From positions 950,985-1,014,984 of the forward strand of contig NZ_OY759719.1 of assembly GCF_963662555.1 (NCBI RefSeq): a stretch of DNA of 64,000 nucleotides. The letters run 5' to 3'. This DNA comes from Thiomicrorhabdus sp. (GTDB lineage: Bacteria > Pseudomonadota > Gammaproteobacteria > Thiomicrospirales > Thiomicrospiraceae). The position numbers were made by a program, and so were the translations under genes. Positions 1-9,467 of this stretch are shown one piece after another. The notes below the pieces were generated by a model that was not told the origin of the DNA, did not search any database, and saw only the letters and a list, made by a program, of their open reading frames with translations. Within the stretch, counting starts at the first letter, position 1. Each line of letters begins with the position of its first letter.

Positions 1-1
1 G

Positions 2-1102
2 GTGTTAACTCAGTTAGGCGTGGATTTGATGCAGGGCTATTTGTTTAAAAAGCCAGAAGAAAAAATTAGTGAAGATTTGCTCTATGAATGGCCTGAAAAG
101 CAGTTGGACAACAAAGCTGGAAAAGATGAAGACACCGTTGCCGAAATCGCCTTTGAACACCCCATCGTAAAACCTCATCATCTTGTTAATGAGGTTTCAG
201 AAATGTTTTTACAACACGCAGAGTTAGATTATTTTCCTGTAGTGGGTGGTAAGCAGGTTGTTGGCATGATTTGGCGACGTGATTTAATGAATTTACTGGC
301 CAGTAAGTTTGGTCAAGAATTGCATGCCAGAAAATCTGTGGCGAGCGTAATGGATAAAGCCCCTATTATTGTTGATTCAGGAACCTCCCTTGTTGATTTG
401 AGTCGCTTAGTAACCGACAGTAATGAATTTGGCTCAAGAGATGCATTTATTGTAGAAAAAAAGAAAAAATATTTAGGTTGCGGTAATTTTAGAGATCTAC
501 TTAGAAAAATCACCGATTTAAAAGTGGAAAGTGCTCAGTTTGCTAATCCTTTATCGGGTTTACCAGGTAATGTGCCTATTCAAAAAGGGCTTAATAAACT
601 GTTAAAAAACAAACAAGATTTTATGGTTATGTACATCGATGTAGATAACTTTAAGCCGTTTAATGACAGCTATAGTTTTGAAGAGGGTGATGGCGTTATC
701 AGATTAATTGCTGATATTCTTAAACAAGTGTTACCTGAAGAACTGGTGCTACATGGCGATACTTTTATTGGACACATCGGGGGCGATGATTTTGTCGTCA
801 TGGGTACGTTTATTGAAGATTATATTGGTTGGGCAGAGACAATCTTAAAAATGTTTAAAGAAGAAATTTTGCATTTCTACACCCAAGAGGATCAGCTTCA
901 AGGAGGGATTAAGGCATTTGATAGAGAGGGACAAGCTAGGTTTTACCCTCTGATGGGATTGTCTATAGGAGTGTTACTAGTGAACCCTGAATCATTCGAA
1001 CATACTCAAAAGCTAGCTTCATATGCAACTAAAGCCAAAAAAGGTGCAAAAGCTGCAGGGGGTAATACCTATTTTATTGTTGATACAATAAATGATCTAT
1101 AA
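2..1102 (+). CDS. EAL-CBS-GGDEF c-di-GMP protein (5' end outside window)
   Basis: The gene runs in from the left edge. The first ~20 residues (GVDLMQGYLFKKP) are the last motif of an EAL phosphodiesterase domain, so the apparent GTG start is not real. A CBS-pair region follows at about residues 50-165, then a C-terminal GGDEF domain from about 180. The active-site signature near residue 260 reads GGDDF instead of GGDEF, a conservative change that may keep cyclase activity. The order EAL-CBS-GGDEF is a known architecture for making or degrading c-di-GMP in response to an adenylate-type ligand. It converges on the next GGDEF-EAL gene with a 60 bp gap. The family is clear; the net activity cannot be told. 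Confidence 0.88.
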   Translation: MLTQLGVDLMQGYLFKKPEEKISEDLLYEWPEKQLDNKAGKDEDTVAEIAFEHPIVKPHHLVNEVSEMFLQHAELDYFPVVGGKQVVGMIWRRDLMNLLASKFGQELHARKSVASVMDKAPIIVDSGTSLVDLSRLVTDSNEFGSRDAFIVEKKKKYLGCGNFRDLLRKITDLKVESAQFANPLSGLPGNVPIQKGLNKLLKNKQDFMVMYIDVDNFKPFNDSYSFEEGDGVIRLIADILKQVLPEELVLHGDTFIGHIGGDDFVVMGTFIEDYIGWAETILKMFKEEILHFYTQEDQLQGGIKAFDREGQARFYPLMGLSIGVLLVNPESFEHTQKLASYATKAKKGAKAAGGNTYFIVDTINDL

Positions 1103-1162
1103 GTGGTTGCAACTTTAATGTAGATTTAATCAATAATTTCAATTTATTAGTATTGATTAAAG

Positions 1163-3574
1163 CTACAAGATACGATTTAGTGGGCTTGGTTTGTGATAGT
1201 AATAACCTTGGGCGTAATCAATGCCGATATCTCTTAACCAGTCTGATACTTCTTGATTTTCAACAAACTCGGCAATGGTTTCAATGTTCATTTCATCACT
1301 GATTTGGTTAATGGCTTTTACCATAGCAGCATCTACTTTATCTTGTAAAACATCTAAAACAAACGCGCCGTCTATTTTAACGTAATCAACAGGTAGCGTT
1401 TTTAACCAGCCAAAAGAAGAAAAACCTGAACCAAAATCATCTAATGCCAATTGGCAACCATGGTTTTTAATGCTCTGTAAAAAGAGAATACTGGTAGACA
1501 TATGGCTAATAGCGGTGCTTTCGGTAATTTCAAAACAGATTTTTTTATTGATTTTTGGGTTTTGTTCTAACAGTTGAAGAAGAGCATTATTAAATTCGTC
1601 ACTACCTAGTGATTGCCCTGAAATATTGAGGTTAAGCAGATCAACTTCATCAATATGCTCTTCAAGCCATTTATAGGCGTGCTGAACAATATAGGTATCC
1701 AATGCCGCCATTAAGTTAAAGCGTTCGGCAGCCGGTAAAAACTGGTCAGGACCAACAATCTCATTGTCGATGGTTTGTAAACGTACCAACACTTCATAGG
1801 CTTTTTTATGGTTGTTGTTTTGTAGAGGCACAATTTGTTGAGCAAATAAAATAAATTGCTCATCTTCAATAGCTCGTTTAATACGGTTTGCCCAATCAAA
1901 ACGTGATATTTCTACATTTAGAGACTCTTCGTTATCTTCAAAAATATGAATTCGATTGCGGCCATTTTGCTTAGCAATGTAACAAGCAATATCGGCTTGG
2001 CTCATGATTGCCGCTTTGTTAATAAAGCCTTTCATAAGTGTAATACCAATACTGGTACCAATATCAAAAATACGATTGTCCCAAATAAAACGGTGTTTGT
2101 TGACTGCAGCCTTAATTTTTTTGGCAATTAGAGTGGCGTTTGCTATTGGGCAATTTTCTAAAAGTATCGCAAATTCATCACCACCAATTCTAGCTAACAT
2201 GTCTGAATCACGAATTTGATCATTAATAATGGTGGCAACTTGTTTTAGTAACTCATCTCCAGCCCCGTGCCCAACCGTATCATTTACAATTTTAAATTGG
2301 TCTAAATCAATGTAGATTAAGCTACTCTCAAGGTGTTCGTTGTAGCTACTTTTTTCAATAATGTCATCAAGATTATTCTCAAACGCTTGACGGTTTTCTA
2401 AGCCTGTTAAGCTGTCATGAAGAGCTTGCCAAGTGAGTTTTTTGCGAAGCTGACGTGCCTCTGTTGCATCGTGAAATACTAGAACTGAACCGATAATATT
2501 GCCAGAAAAGTCCACTAGGGGAGCCCCCGAGTCATCTATAGATATTTTTTCACCAGTACGGTTAATTAATACAGTTTGATTAGGGAGTGATAGAACTCTC
2601 TTTTCAAGCATACTTTTTAGGGCTGGGTTTTCAGCCACTTCCATATTTTTTTCATTATAGACTTTAAAGACAGTTTCTAAAGGCTGGCCTTTGGCCGAAA
2701 GATGGTGCCAGCCTGTAAGCATTTCAGCTACTGGGTTCAGATAGGTAATTAAGCCATTTTTGTCAGTGGTAATTACTGCGTCACCAATTGATTTTAAAGT
2801 AATTTCCAAGCGCTCTTTTTCTGAGAAAAGTTCTTGTTCGTTCAAACTCAAGGTATTAAGCATGTCTTGAAAGTTATTAGATAAGGTTTGCAGTTCATCT
2901 TTGCGGTTTAAAGCAACAGTCACATTACGTTCGCCAGCTTTTACGCGCTGGGTGGCGTTCATCAATTGGTAAATGCCTTTGGTTAAGTTTCGTCCTAATC
3001 TCCAGGCAAAAAAAGTACCGATTAGAATGGCTATTAAAGTATAGACAGCACCCTCTATGGTTAACCATTGAACGCTGTGATGGATATTTTGGTGATTCAT
3101 ATTAATTCTTGCCCAACCAATTAAAGTGTCTTTGACTTTTATAGGAGCGGCTAAATCAATATGATTAATATCATCTGCAAAAATAATTACACCATTGTGG
3201 TTTAGTTTTTGTGTAAGAAAATATCTCGGTATATGTTGACCAACTAGCTTGGAAACATCTGGATTTTGATGCTTATAGGCAAGAATTTTGCCTCGGGTAT
3301 CTAAAATCATCGCGTAGATAAAATTAGGTTGTTGAGATTGAGCTTGAATGATTTCATCAAGTCCAGCAATGTCATTAGATATTACCCACGGAATACTATT
3401 TGCCGCTAGAGTTTTGGCAATACCCGATGTAGAACTTTTTGATTCATCAATCAAAAAGCTTTGCTGTCTGCTAACTAAATCCACTACAAATATGGTCATT
3501 AAAATAGCATGCAGTAACGCTATAGCGAGAATGAGTTTGTATTTAATGGAGTGTCTAAAAAAATTGGCGAACAT
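1163..3574 (-). CDS. Membrane HAMP-PAS-GGDEF-EAL c-di-GMP protein
   Basis: An 803-residue inner-membrane signalling protein. TM1 lies at about 12-33 and TM2 at about 170-192, with a periplasmic sensor region of ~130 residues between. Then come HAMP (~195-245), PAS (~255-375), GGDEF (~380-540, intact GGDEF in ARIGGDEFAILL) and EAL (~560-803). The EAL signature reads EVLVRL; the downstream DDFGSGFSSF and KIDG motifs are intact, so phosphodiesterase activity is plausible. It lies 84 bp downstream of a PhnD-like lipoprotein gene on the same strand, so that lipoprotein may present a ligand to the periplasmic domain (inference). Whether the two catalytic domains are both active cannot be read from sequence. 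Confidence 0.92.
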   Translation of the reverse strand: MFANFFRHSIKYKLILAIALLHAILMTIFVVDLVSRQQSFLIDESKSSTSGIAKTLAANSIPWVISNDIAGLDEIIQAQSQQPNFIYAMILDTRGKILAYKHQNPDVSKLVGQHIPRYFLTQKLNHNGVIIFADDINHIDLAAPIKVKDTLIGWARINMNHQNIHHSVQWLTIEGAVYTLIAILIGTFFAWRLGRNLTKGIYQLMNATQRVKAGERNVTVALNRKDELQTLSNNFQDMLNTLSLNEQELFSEKERLEITLKSIGDAVITTDKNGLITYLNPVAEMLTGWHHLSAKGQPLETVFKVYNEKNMEVAENPALKSMLEKRVLSLPNQTVLINRTGEKISIDDSGAPLVDFSGNIIGSVLVFHDATEARQLRKKLTWQALHDSLTGLENRQAFENNLDDIIEKSSYNEHLESSLIYIDLDQFKIVNDTVGHGAGDELLKQVATIINDQIRDSDMLARIGGDEFAILLENCPIANATLIAKKIKAAVNKHRFIWDNRIFDIGTSIGITLMKGFINKAAIMSQADIACYIAKQNGRNRIHIFEDNEESLNVEISRFDWANRIKRAIEDEQFILFAQQIVPLQNNNHKKAYEVLVRLQTIDNEIVGPDQFLPAAERFNLMAALDTYIVQHAYKWLEEHIDEVDLLNLNISGQSLGSDEFNNALLQLLEQNPKINKKICFEITESTAISHMSTSILFLQSIKNHGCQLALDDFGSGFSSFGWLKTLPVDYVKIDGAFVLDVLQDKVDAAMVKAINQISDEMNIETIAEFVENQEVSDWLRDIGIDYAQGYYYHKPSPLNRIL

Positions 3575-3658
3575 TATTAAGGTGGTATCCCTTGGTTAGA
3601 CTAGGTTTAAGTTAGCATCACTCTGATGCGGACTCAGTTTTATATTAAGTTCTACTGG

Positions 3659-4552
3659 TTATAACGGCCTGACGTTTTTTTCGAAATTATCGACAAATTT
3701 TTGCACGCTATCGTAAGTGTGATTATTAGCCGTTTCAAACTTTGATAAATACATCGTTTGCAGAATTTTTTTGCCTTCTTTATTTTGGTTTAGAGTAATC
3801 AACAAGTTTTTTACTTTATCAACCAGTGCTTCTGGTACCGTCTCTTTTACAACAATGCTGTTATTAGGCAGTGATTGGGTTTGCCAAATAATTTTTACTT
3901 GTTTTTTTATTTCTGGGTTTTCATCGGTTAGAGCTTTCCATGGTGGCGGCCAAGTTGCACCAGCAATGGTTGTGCCTAAAAAGACGTTCATTATTGAAGA
4001 TTCTTGCGAACCTACATATTTATTTTGTACATCTTTATTAATATTTAATCCATGAGTTTGTAAATAATATTGTGGCAACATGGTTGCGGCCAAAGCCGTT
4101 GGGGCGGGGTAACTAATAATTTTGCCTTTTAAATCTTTAGGCGTTTTGATATTACTGTCTTTGCGAACCAAAATAATCCCTTTAAAATTTTCATCGTCAC
4201 CCATTTTAGCAATCACTTTATAGTGGTGTTGTATGGCAATTAAAGTTTGGTAAGGATTTGGTAGAGCAAAATCGATAGTTTCATTTTTTAATTTATTATT
4301 AAAAGTGGCGTAATCTCTTGATGCTTCAAGAACAAAGTGTGCTTCTGGAATGTTTTTATTTAAATATTCTACTAAAGGGTTAAAGACTTCAAATAGACGA
4401 GTTGGATTGTGCAGAGGATGAACAGCAAAGTGATACTCAGGTACTTGATCAGTATATTCAACGGTTTTAGGTACATCAGAAGATGGATCTTTTTGAGAGC
4501 ATCCTTGTAGTGTTATTGTTACAAGAAAAAAAGTAATGTAAATCAGTTTCAT
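3659..4552 (-). CDS. PhnD-like periplasmic substrate-binding lipoprotein
   Basis: A 297-residue protein with a lipoprotein signal peptide; the lipobox LQGC puts the acylated cysteine at residue 18. The body matches the PhnD/phosphate-phosphite-phosphonate binding-protein family (YHFAVHPLHNPTRLFEVFNP near the start; a typical two-lobe fold of ~280 residues). No ABC permease or ATPase is adjacent. The gene comes just before the membrane GGDEF-EAL gene on the same strand, which fits a role as a ligand sensor for c-di-GMP signalling instead of transport (inference). The ligand is unknown. Confidence 0.82.
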   Translation of the reverse strand: MKLIYITFFLVTITLQGCSQKDPSSDVPKTVEYTDQVPEYHFAVHPLHNPTRLFEVFNPLVEYLNKNIPEAHFVLEASRDYATFNNKLKNETIDFALPNPYQTLIAIQHHYKVIAKMGDDENFKGIILVRKDSNIKTPKDLKGKIISYPAPTALAATMLPQYYLQTHGLNINKDVQNKYVGSQESSIMNVFLGTTIAGATWPPPWKALTDENPEIKKQVKIIWQTQSLPNNSIVVKETVPEALVDKVKNLLITLNQNKEGKKILQTMYLSKFETANNHTYDSVQKFVDNFEKNVRPL

Positions 4553-4667
4553 TCATTGACCTGGTATTAAGTTGTATAGGCATTTTAACAGAGTAAAAGT
4601 ATGGTTATTCATTAAATAGTGGAATCACTTATCCAATTTTTTCATATAGTTATGTGCTATTTTTAGG

Positions 4668-4695
4668 TTGACGTTTTGCGTGAACCTTGTAGAAT
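4668..4695 (+). promoter_or_regulatory. Sigma70-type promoter of purE
   Basis: TTGACG at 4668-4673 and TAGAAT at 4690-4695 are 16 bp apart, and the purE start codon lies about 33 bp beyond the -10 box. Both hexamers are close to consensus. No clear PurR operator was seen. Confidence 0.65.
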
Positions 4696-4728
4696 ACTCC
4701 GCTTTCCCTATTTCTAAGGTATTTAAAC

Positions 4729-5232
4729 ATGAGTGAAGTGAAGCAGCCATTAGTAGGCGTAATTATGGGCTCAAAGTCAGATTGGCCAACTATGAAGCAT
4801 GCCGTAGATATGCTTGAACTGTTTGGGGTGCCGCATGAAGTAAAAGTGGTATCTGCACATAGAACACCAGATTTAATGTTTGAATACGCTGAGCAAGCAG
4901 AAGAGCGTGGCTTGCAGGTTATTATTGCGGGAGCGGGTGGTGCAGCTCATTTACCAGGTATGGTTGCTGCTAAAACCCTAGTGCCAGTATTAGGTGTGCC
5001 AGTTCAATCACGTGCTTTAAGTGGTCAAGACTCGTTACTATCTATTGTGCAAATGCCAGGTGGAATCCCTGTTGGTACTTTGGCAATTGGTGATGCAGGT
5101 GCAAAAAATGCAGGTATTTTGGCATCACAAATTGTGGGTAATTCAAACCCAGCTATTCGCACTGCAGTGGCTAACTTTAGAGAAGAACAAACGGATTTTG
5201 TCTTAGAAAATTCAGACCCACGTGCAGAATAA
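4729..5232 (+). CDS. purE: 5-(carboxyamino)imidazole ribonucleotide mutase PurE
   Basis: A 167-residue class I PurE, which moves the carboxylate of N5-CAIR to C4 to give CAIR in purine synthesis. The N-terminus carries the signature [13 protein letters not shown], followed by the family's VVSAHRTPD and [12 protein letters not shown] blocks. Length is normal for the bacterial enzyme. It works with PurK, encoded 154 bp downstream, but a strong terminator-like hairpin lies between the two genes. Confidence 0.97.
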   Translation: MSEVKQPLVGVIMGSKSDWPTMKHAVDMLELFGVPHEVKVVSAHRTPDLMFEYAEQAEERGLQVIIAGAGGAAHLPGMVAAKTLVPVLGVPVQSRALSGQDSLLSIVQMPGGIPVGTLAIGDAGAKNAGILASQIVGNSNPAIRTAVANFREEQTDFVLENSDPRAE

Positions 5233-5321
5233 TCTGTTAACAGAACATGGTTAACAGCTTAATCTAGATACTCTAGTAAATCGACGAGTAAATCATTAAG
5301 CAAATTGAATACAACGTTTTT

Positions 5322-5376
5322 AAAACCGTATTGGTGGTTGTTTGATAAAATGCCCACCATTACGGTTTTTTTATTT
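5322..5376 (+). terminator. Intrinsic terminator between purE and purK
   Basis: A 16-bp stem (5322-5337 with 5354-5369, one internal T-T mismatch) encloses a 16-nt loop and runs into a T-rich tract at 5366-5376. The purK Shine-Dalgarno (GGAG, 5377-5380) follows at once. The hairpin should reduce purK transcription relative to purE, or act as an attenuator. Confidence 0.75.
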
Positions 5377-5386
5377 GGAGAAGGTA

Positions 5387-6496
5387 ATGACCCCGATTAC
5401 AAAACGCATTGGTGTATTAGGTGCAGGTCAACTTGGACGCATGTTAGCGATTGCTGGTTATCCGCTAGGACAAAAGTTTGGTTTTTACGGAACCAGTCAC
5501 GATGAACCCTCTGCTTTATTGGGCAATATGTTTAACCAAACTGATGACTCTAACTCATTAAATCAGTTGGTTGATTTCGCTGATGTCATTACCTATGAAA
5601 GTGAAAATACCTCAGTTGAGCAGGTTAGAGAAATCGCCAAAACAACTCCGGTTTATCCTGCAGAAAAATCGCTATTCATTTCACAGCACCGTGGCAGAGA
5701 AAAAGCCATGTTTGACCAGTTAAATATTCCTTGTGCTCCTTATCAAGTGGTAGATTCATTAGAGAGTTTAAAACTTGCGGTAGAAGAGATTGGTTTACCT
5801 GCTGTTTTAAAAACCACCACCGAAGGTTATGACGGCAAAGGGCAGTTTGTTTTAAAAGAAACTGCACAAATTGACCAGGCCTGGTCTGAGATTGGTAATC
5901 GTGAATTAATTTTAGAAGGTTTTGTTGATTTTCAACGTGAGTTGTCAATTGTGGCCGTGCGTAATGCCAATAATGAGCATGTTTATTATCCTCTAGTACA
6001 AAACGTTCATCACGAAGGCATTTTGCGTTACACCATTGCTCCTGCTAGAGAAGTCTCGGCAGAGATTCAGCAGCAAGCTGAAGAGTATATGCATAGCTTA
6101 TTAGATGAATTGGATCACGTAGGTGTATTAACGCTAGAACTGTTTGAAACCGTTGATGGCTTAGTCGCCAATGAGATGGCTCCTCGTGTACATAACTCAG
6201 GTCATTGGACCATTGAAGGTGCGTACACTTCACAGTTTGAAAACCACGTAAGAGCGATTACAAGTTTGCCATTAGGTGATACGTCACCACGCCAACCGAT
6301 TGCTGCAATGATAAATATTATTGGTGAAACAGGACCCGTAGAAAAGGTTCTGGCGATGCCAAATGCGTTTTTGCATTTGTACGATAAAGCGGAAAGAGCA
6401 GGGCGTAAGTTAGGACACATCAATCTTTTAGCGGTGGATGAGGATTCTTTATATAAAGATATTCAAGCGTTATCAGACTTCTTGCCAAAAGTGTAA
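5387..6496 (+). CDS. purK: N5-carboxyaminoimidazole ribonucleotide synthase PurK
   Basis: A 369-residue ATP-grasp ligase that makes N5-CAIR from AIR, bicarbonate and ATP. The N-terminus has the family nucleotide-fold motif IGVLGAGQLGRML, and the C-terminal half holds NEMAPRVHNSGHWTIEGA. The ATG at 5387 is chosen because GGAGAAGG lies just upstream; an in-frame start 45 bp earlier would fall inside the terminator hairpin. A perfect ACCAGGCCTGGT palindrome lies inside the gene at 5874-5885. Confidence 0.96.
   Translation: MTPITKRIGVLGAGQLGRMLAIAGYPLGQKFGFYGTSHDEPSALLGNMFNQTDDSNSLNQLVDFADVITYESENTSVEQVREIAKTTPVYPAEKSLFISQHRGREKAMFDQLNIPCAPYQVVDSLESLKLAVEEIGLPAVLKTTTEGYDGKGQFVLKETAQIDQAWSEIGNRELILEGFVDFQRELSIVAVRNANNEHVYYPLVQNVHHEGILRYTIAPAREVSAEIQQQAEEYMHSLLDELDHVGVLTLELFETVDGLVANEMAPRVHNSGHWTIEGAYTSQFENHVRAITSLPLGDTSPRQPIAAMINIIGETGPVEKVLAMPNAFLHLYDKAERAGRKLGHINLLAVDEDSLYKDIQALSDFLPKV
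5874..5885. repeat. ACCAGGCCTGGT palindrome inside purK
   Basis: A perfect copy of the 12-bp palindrome found throughout the window. It is the only perfect copy not followed by TAA on the right. Confidence 0.8.
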
Positions 6497-6542
6497 TGCC
6501 CTAAAATTTACTTTATCTGTTCTATTCAATTTTTATACAAAC

Positions 6543-6918
6543 ACCAGGCCTGGTAAGGTTGATAGTTTTTCTTGTTTTTGAGAAGCCTTTTTAATATTTA
6601 TACACCTTTGGTATTTTCTTTTAGGCTTCCCCTTACTTTCTTTGCTTGCCCAAACACAGAACTCGGCTGCAGAGCCGAGAAAGAAAGTAAGCAAAGAAAA
6701 GGCCCCCTGCTGACACAATCTATTTCCCTAAGCTTGTCTGCTGAGATTTCCATAACTCGCTACGCAAGCTCCACTCAAACAATGGGAATCTTTAAACGCA
6801 TCCTACGCTAAGTGAAATCACGATTGATTACAGAAGGGAGTCTTTCTCTACGTTAATTCCGTATTTCAATCTTATGTATGTTCTTGAGTTGAAAATTTTA
6901 AGTTTTACCAGGCCTGGT
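6543..6918 (+). repeat. Repeat element, copy A (inverted relative to copy B)
   Basis: A 376-bp non-coding element closed at both ends by a perfect ACCAGGCCTGGT palindrome (6543-6554 and 6907-6918). Its reverse complement recurs at 9507-9858; the core at about 6710-6830 is nearly identical in both. Inside are a 12-bp stem (6632-6643 with 6680-6691) whose loop carries a second hairpin (6662-6668 with 6673-6679), and a further 10-bp stem with one G-T pair (6744-6753 with 6782-6791). Reading frames cross it on both strands but have no ribosome binding site and none is conserved in copy B, so it is taken as non-coding. It fills most of the purK-pldA gap. Confidence 0.85.
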
Positions 6919-6963
6919 AAATTCAATTTTTTCTATAAACAAACCTAAAATACAAAAACCTAT

Positions 6964-7983
6964 CTAATATAAGTTACCAATTTGCACACCAATGCTTAAG
7001 GTGTTGTTACGGTAGTTGTAGTCAATTAGGCTCTCTCCATATCCATAAAACCATTGGGCATAGAAGTTGAGGTTGCGATGAATTGGGTAGGTGTAGCCGA
7101 GTTCTAACGCTCCTTTATTGTCGTCAAAATCGAAGTTATTGCGTAAAGTCATTCTAAAGTTATGGTCGGTGTATTTAGTGTAGTAGCTAAATTCAGCATT
7201 GCCCATATAGTGGGTAATATCTGGGTTATCGTCATCATCCTTGTTTTCAGGGATTCTAATCCATGGTTGAAAACTAAAGGCTGAATTGTCTTTTTCAAAT
7301 AAAAACCTGAGATAAACACGGTTCCATGAACGCGATAGAGTGCTGGTTTGTCCGTTAGATTGATGGACGATACCGGTATCTATTAAGCGGTTTTTCCAAC
7401 CTAAAATATTCCAATTATTATCAAAACTTATCCAGGCTTCTGGCTGGTGGTTTGTCTCGCGAAATGGCGACGAAATGTGGCTGTTATATGCTTGCCAAAA
7501 AGAGCGATTGGTGTAAGCAAGATACCAATGATCACCCCAACCTAAAACATTGTCGGCAATGGGGGCTTTTAAACTGATTTGAAATTTAGCTTCAACTGGT
7601 TCAAAAAAATCATCGCCTTTGAATGCGGTATCTCTATAAGGCTTTTCATTCGTTCCTGCAAAGTTGTATGAACCAAATAATATGTAATTTGGTAGATAAG
7701 ACTGAATAGAAAATTGGTCAAACTGGCTTAATCTGTCTGCTTGAATTCTCTTTTCAATGGGGGAGTCTTTTAATACCGCGGTGTCTTTTTTTAGACACTG
7801 TTGGCGAAGTTGTTGCAAAGTCGTGTCATCTGGCAAAGTCTCAAGTGCTTGTTTAATACAGGTGTTATCGTAAATAGCGGTTGTTTTTGTTGCCGTTGTG
7901 ACGGTTCCTGTATCGTTAGCAAATACCATTTGCATAGGCATAACACATAACAAGCTTACAAGTACTTTAGAGAGGCTTCGCAT
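6964..7983 (-). CDS. pldA: Outer-membrane phospholipase A1 (OMPLA)
   Basis: A 339-residue outer-membrane enzyme that hydrolyses acyl chains of phospholipids that reach the outer leaflet. A signal peptide (MRSLSKVLVSLL...) precedes a ~70-residue leader and the 12-strand barrel. The catalytic region GIVHQSNGQTSTLSRSWNR carries the His, Ser and Asn of the OMPLA triad. The ATG at 7983 is preferred over one 18 bp upstream because it has AAAGGAC just ahead of it. The gene and the LRR-kinase gene lie together between the two inverted repeat copies. Confidence 0.92.
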   Translation of the reverse strand: MRSLSKVLVSLLCVMPMQMVFANDTGTVTTATKTTAIYDNTCIKQALETLPDDTTLQQLRQQCLKKDTAVLKDSPIEKRIQADRLSQFDQFSIQSYLPNYILFGSYNFAGTNEKPYRDTAFKGDDFFEPVEAKFQISLKAPIADNVLGWGDHWYLAYTNRSFWQAYNSHISSPFRETNHQPEAWISFDNNWNILGWKNRLIDTGIVHQSNGQTSTLSRSWNRVYLRFLFEKDNSAFSFQPWIRIPENKDDDDNPDITHYMGNAEFSYYTKYTDHNFRMTLRNNFDFDDNKGALELGYTYPIHRNLNFYAQWFYGYGESLIDYNYRNNTLSIGVQIGNLY

Positions 7984-8041
7984 TGATTGTCCTTTTAACA
8001 TCGTATGACTTTAGGTTTGTCTAATTTTAATTTTTTTAAGA

Positions 8042-9394
8042 TTAGATTTCTTTAAGCTCAATGAGTTCGGCTTTGATTTCAGTAAATGTTAAATCATCTT
8101 CTTCTCTGCAATAGTCTACAAAGTCTTTAAACGTATTGCTGAGATAACTGCCCATTGCACTGCGTTGGGTGATGGTGAGTAGGTCTTCTATTAAATTGGC
8201 AAAGGCTCTGACTTCGAGTTGAGTGACTAATTTTTGCTGTTTTTTGGGCAGGTCCTTAAAACAAGATGCGGCACCAAAATCGCCTAATAATACAGAATCA
8301 TTTTTGTTGATAAGAATGTTGTGAGCGTACAAATCACCATGACAAAAACCTTGTTGATGAATATGCTCCATACTGTCGGCCACTTGTATTAAAAGGTTTA
8401 ATACCGAGGTTGCAGGCAAAGAAAATTCCTCTTTAAAGGTGTCACGAGTACAACTTTGTAATGTAGGTGGCTCACCTAAATTAAAGAACTTTTTAGGGAT
8501 TAAATTCATTACCATGCCAGATTGGTTATCGTCTTCAAGCACCGCTAGGGTATTAACAATATTTTGATGTTGACCAATTTTTAAGCAGACGGCTAGTTCA
8601 TCTTTTGGGTAGCCATCACTGGTTACTTCGCCTTTAAATAATTTTACCGCAATATTTTTTTCAACAATTTGCCCTTTGGCTCTTTTGGGTTGAGCATAGT
8701 TGGTTGACCATTTTGCACGATGAATCAGTCCAGATGCTCCTTCGCCAAGTAATTCGTGAAAATCAATATCGTTCATACAAACAGTTTCAATTTTATTGGA
8801 TGTATTGGAAGAGTTCGATGGTTTGGTAATGGTTTGGCAAAAAGGGTTGCCCGAAAAAGCCAGCCAACTCAGTTTGGGCAGGCTTAGTAACTCATCTGGC
8901 AAGTGTGTTAATTGATTAGCGGATAATCGCAATAACTGTAAGTTTGTGCAATGTTGAATGCTTTTAGGTATCTCGGTTAACTGATTGCCAGCGAGCATGC
9001 ATTTTTGCAGCTGTTTTAAATCACCCATAGAATCGGGCAATTTAGTCAATTGGTTGTCAGTTAAAATTAACCAGCGAGTGTTAAGCGGTAAAGTATTTTC
9101 TGCAAGGGTGGTGATTTGGTTTGATTTAAAACCAATCATCTCTAACTTAGGGCAGTTTGCTAGAACGGTTGGCACTTCAGTAAAGAGATTATTTGAACAA
9201 AATAGAATTTTTAAATTGACCAAATCCGCCAAATTATCCGGCAATGCACTCAGTTGGTTGTTAGATAAGTCTAGTATTTCTAGACTGTCTGCTAGGGTAA
9301 AAATTTCCGCTGGAAACTCGGTTAAATTATCACTTATCTGCAAACGAGTAATGCCGCTAAGTTCACCAGATTGTAATTGAGCTAAAGTATGCAT
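8042..9394 (-). CDS. Leucine-rich repeat protein with C-terminal protein kinase domain
   Basis: A 450-residue cytoplasmic protein with no signal peptide. Residues ~15-185 form about seven leucine-rich repeats (repeated LxxNxLxxLP pattern). Residues ~205-450 are a eukaryotic-type kinase: glycine loop LGEGASGLIHRA, ATP-binding Lys in IAVKLFKG, catalytic loop HGDLYAHNI (HGD in place of HRD) and metal site GDFGAAS. This LRR-kinase pairing is known in scattered proteobacteria, but its target is unknown. It is upstream of pldA on the same strand with a 58 bp gap and may be cotranscribed. The HGD loop occurs in several bacterial kinases and does not rule out activity. Confidence 0.87.
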   Translation of the reverse strand: MHTLAQLQSGELSGITRLQISDNLTEFPAEIFTLADSLEILDLSNNQLSALPDNLADLVNLKILFCSNNLFTEVPTVLANCPKLEMIGFKSNQITTLAENTLPLNTRWLILTDNQLTKLPDSMGDLKQLQKCMLAGNQLTEIPKSIQHCTNLQLLRLSANQLTHLPDELLSLPKLSWLAFSGNPFCQTITKPSNSSNTSNKIETVCMNDIDFHELLGEGASGLIHRAKWSTNYAQPKRAKGQIVEKNIAVKLFKGEVTSDGYPKDELAVCLKIGQHQNIVNTLAVLEDDNQSGMVMNLIPKKFFNLGEPPTLQSCTRDTFKEEFSLPATSVLNLLIQVADSMEHIHQQGFCHGDLYAHNILINKNDSVLLGDFGAASCFKDLPKKQQKLVTQLEVRAFANLIEDLLTITQRSAMGSYLSNTFKDFVDYCREEDDLTFTEIKAELIELKEI

Positions 9395-9467
9395 AAGGGC
9401 AGGCCGATTAAATTTAATGTGCGTATTTTAACGGCATTTAGAAAATGCTGCTGTGATTAAAATCGAA

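Noticed and set aside
6533-6811. Reading frames on both strands across repeat copy A
   Set aside because: They follow the repeat, not a gene; copy B breaks them, while its stems are kept, so structure is the better explanation.
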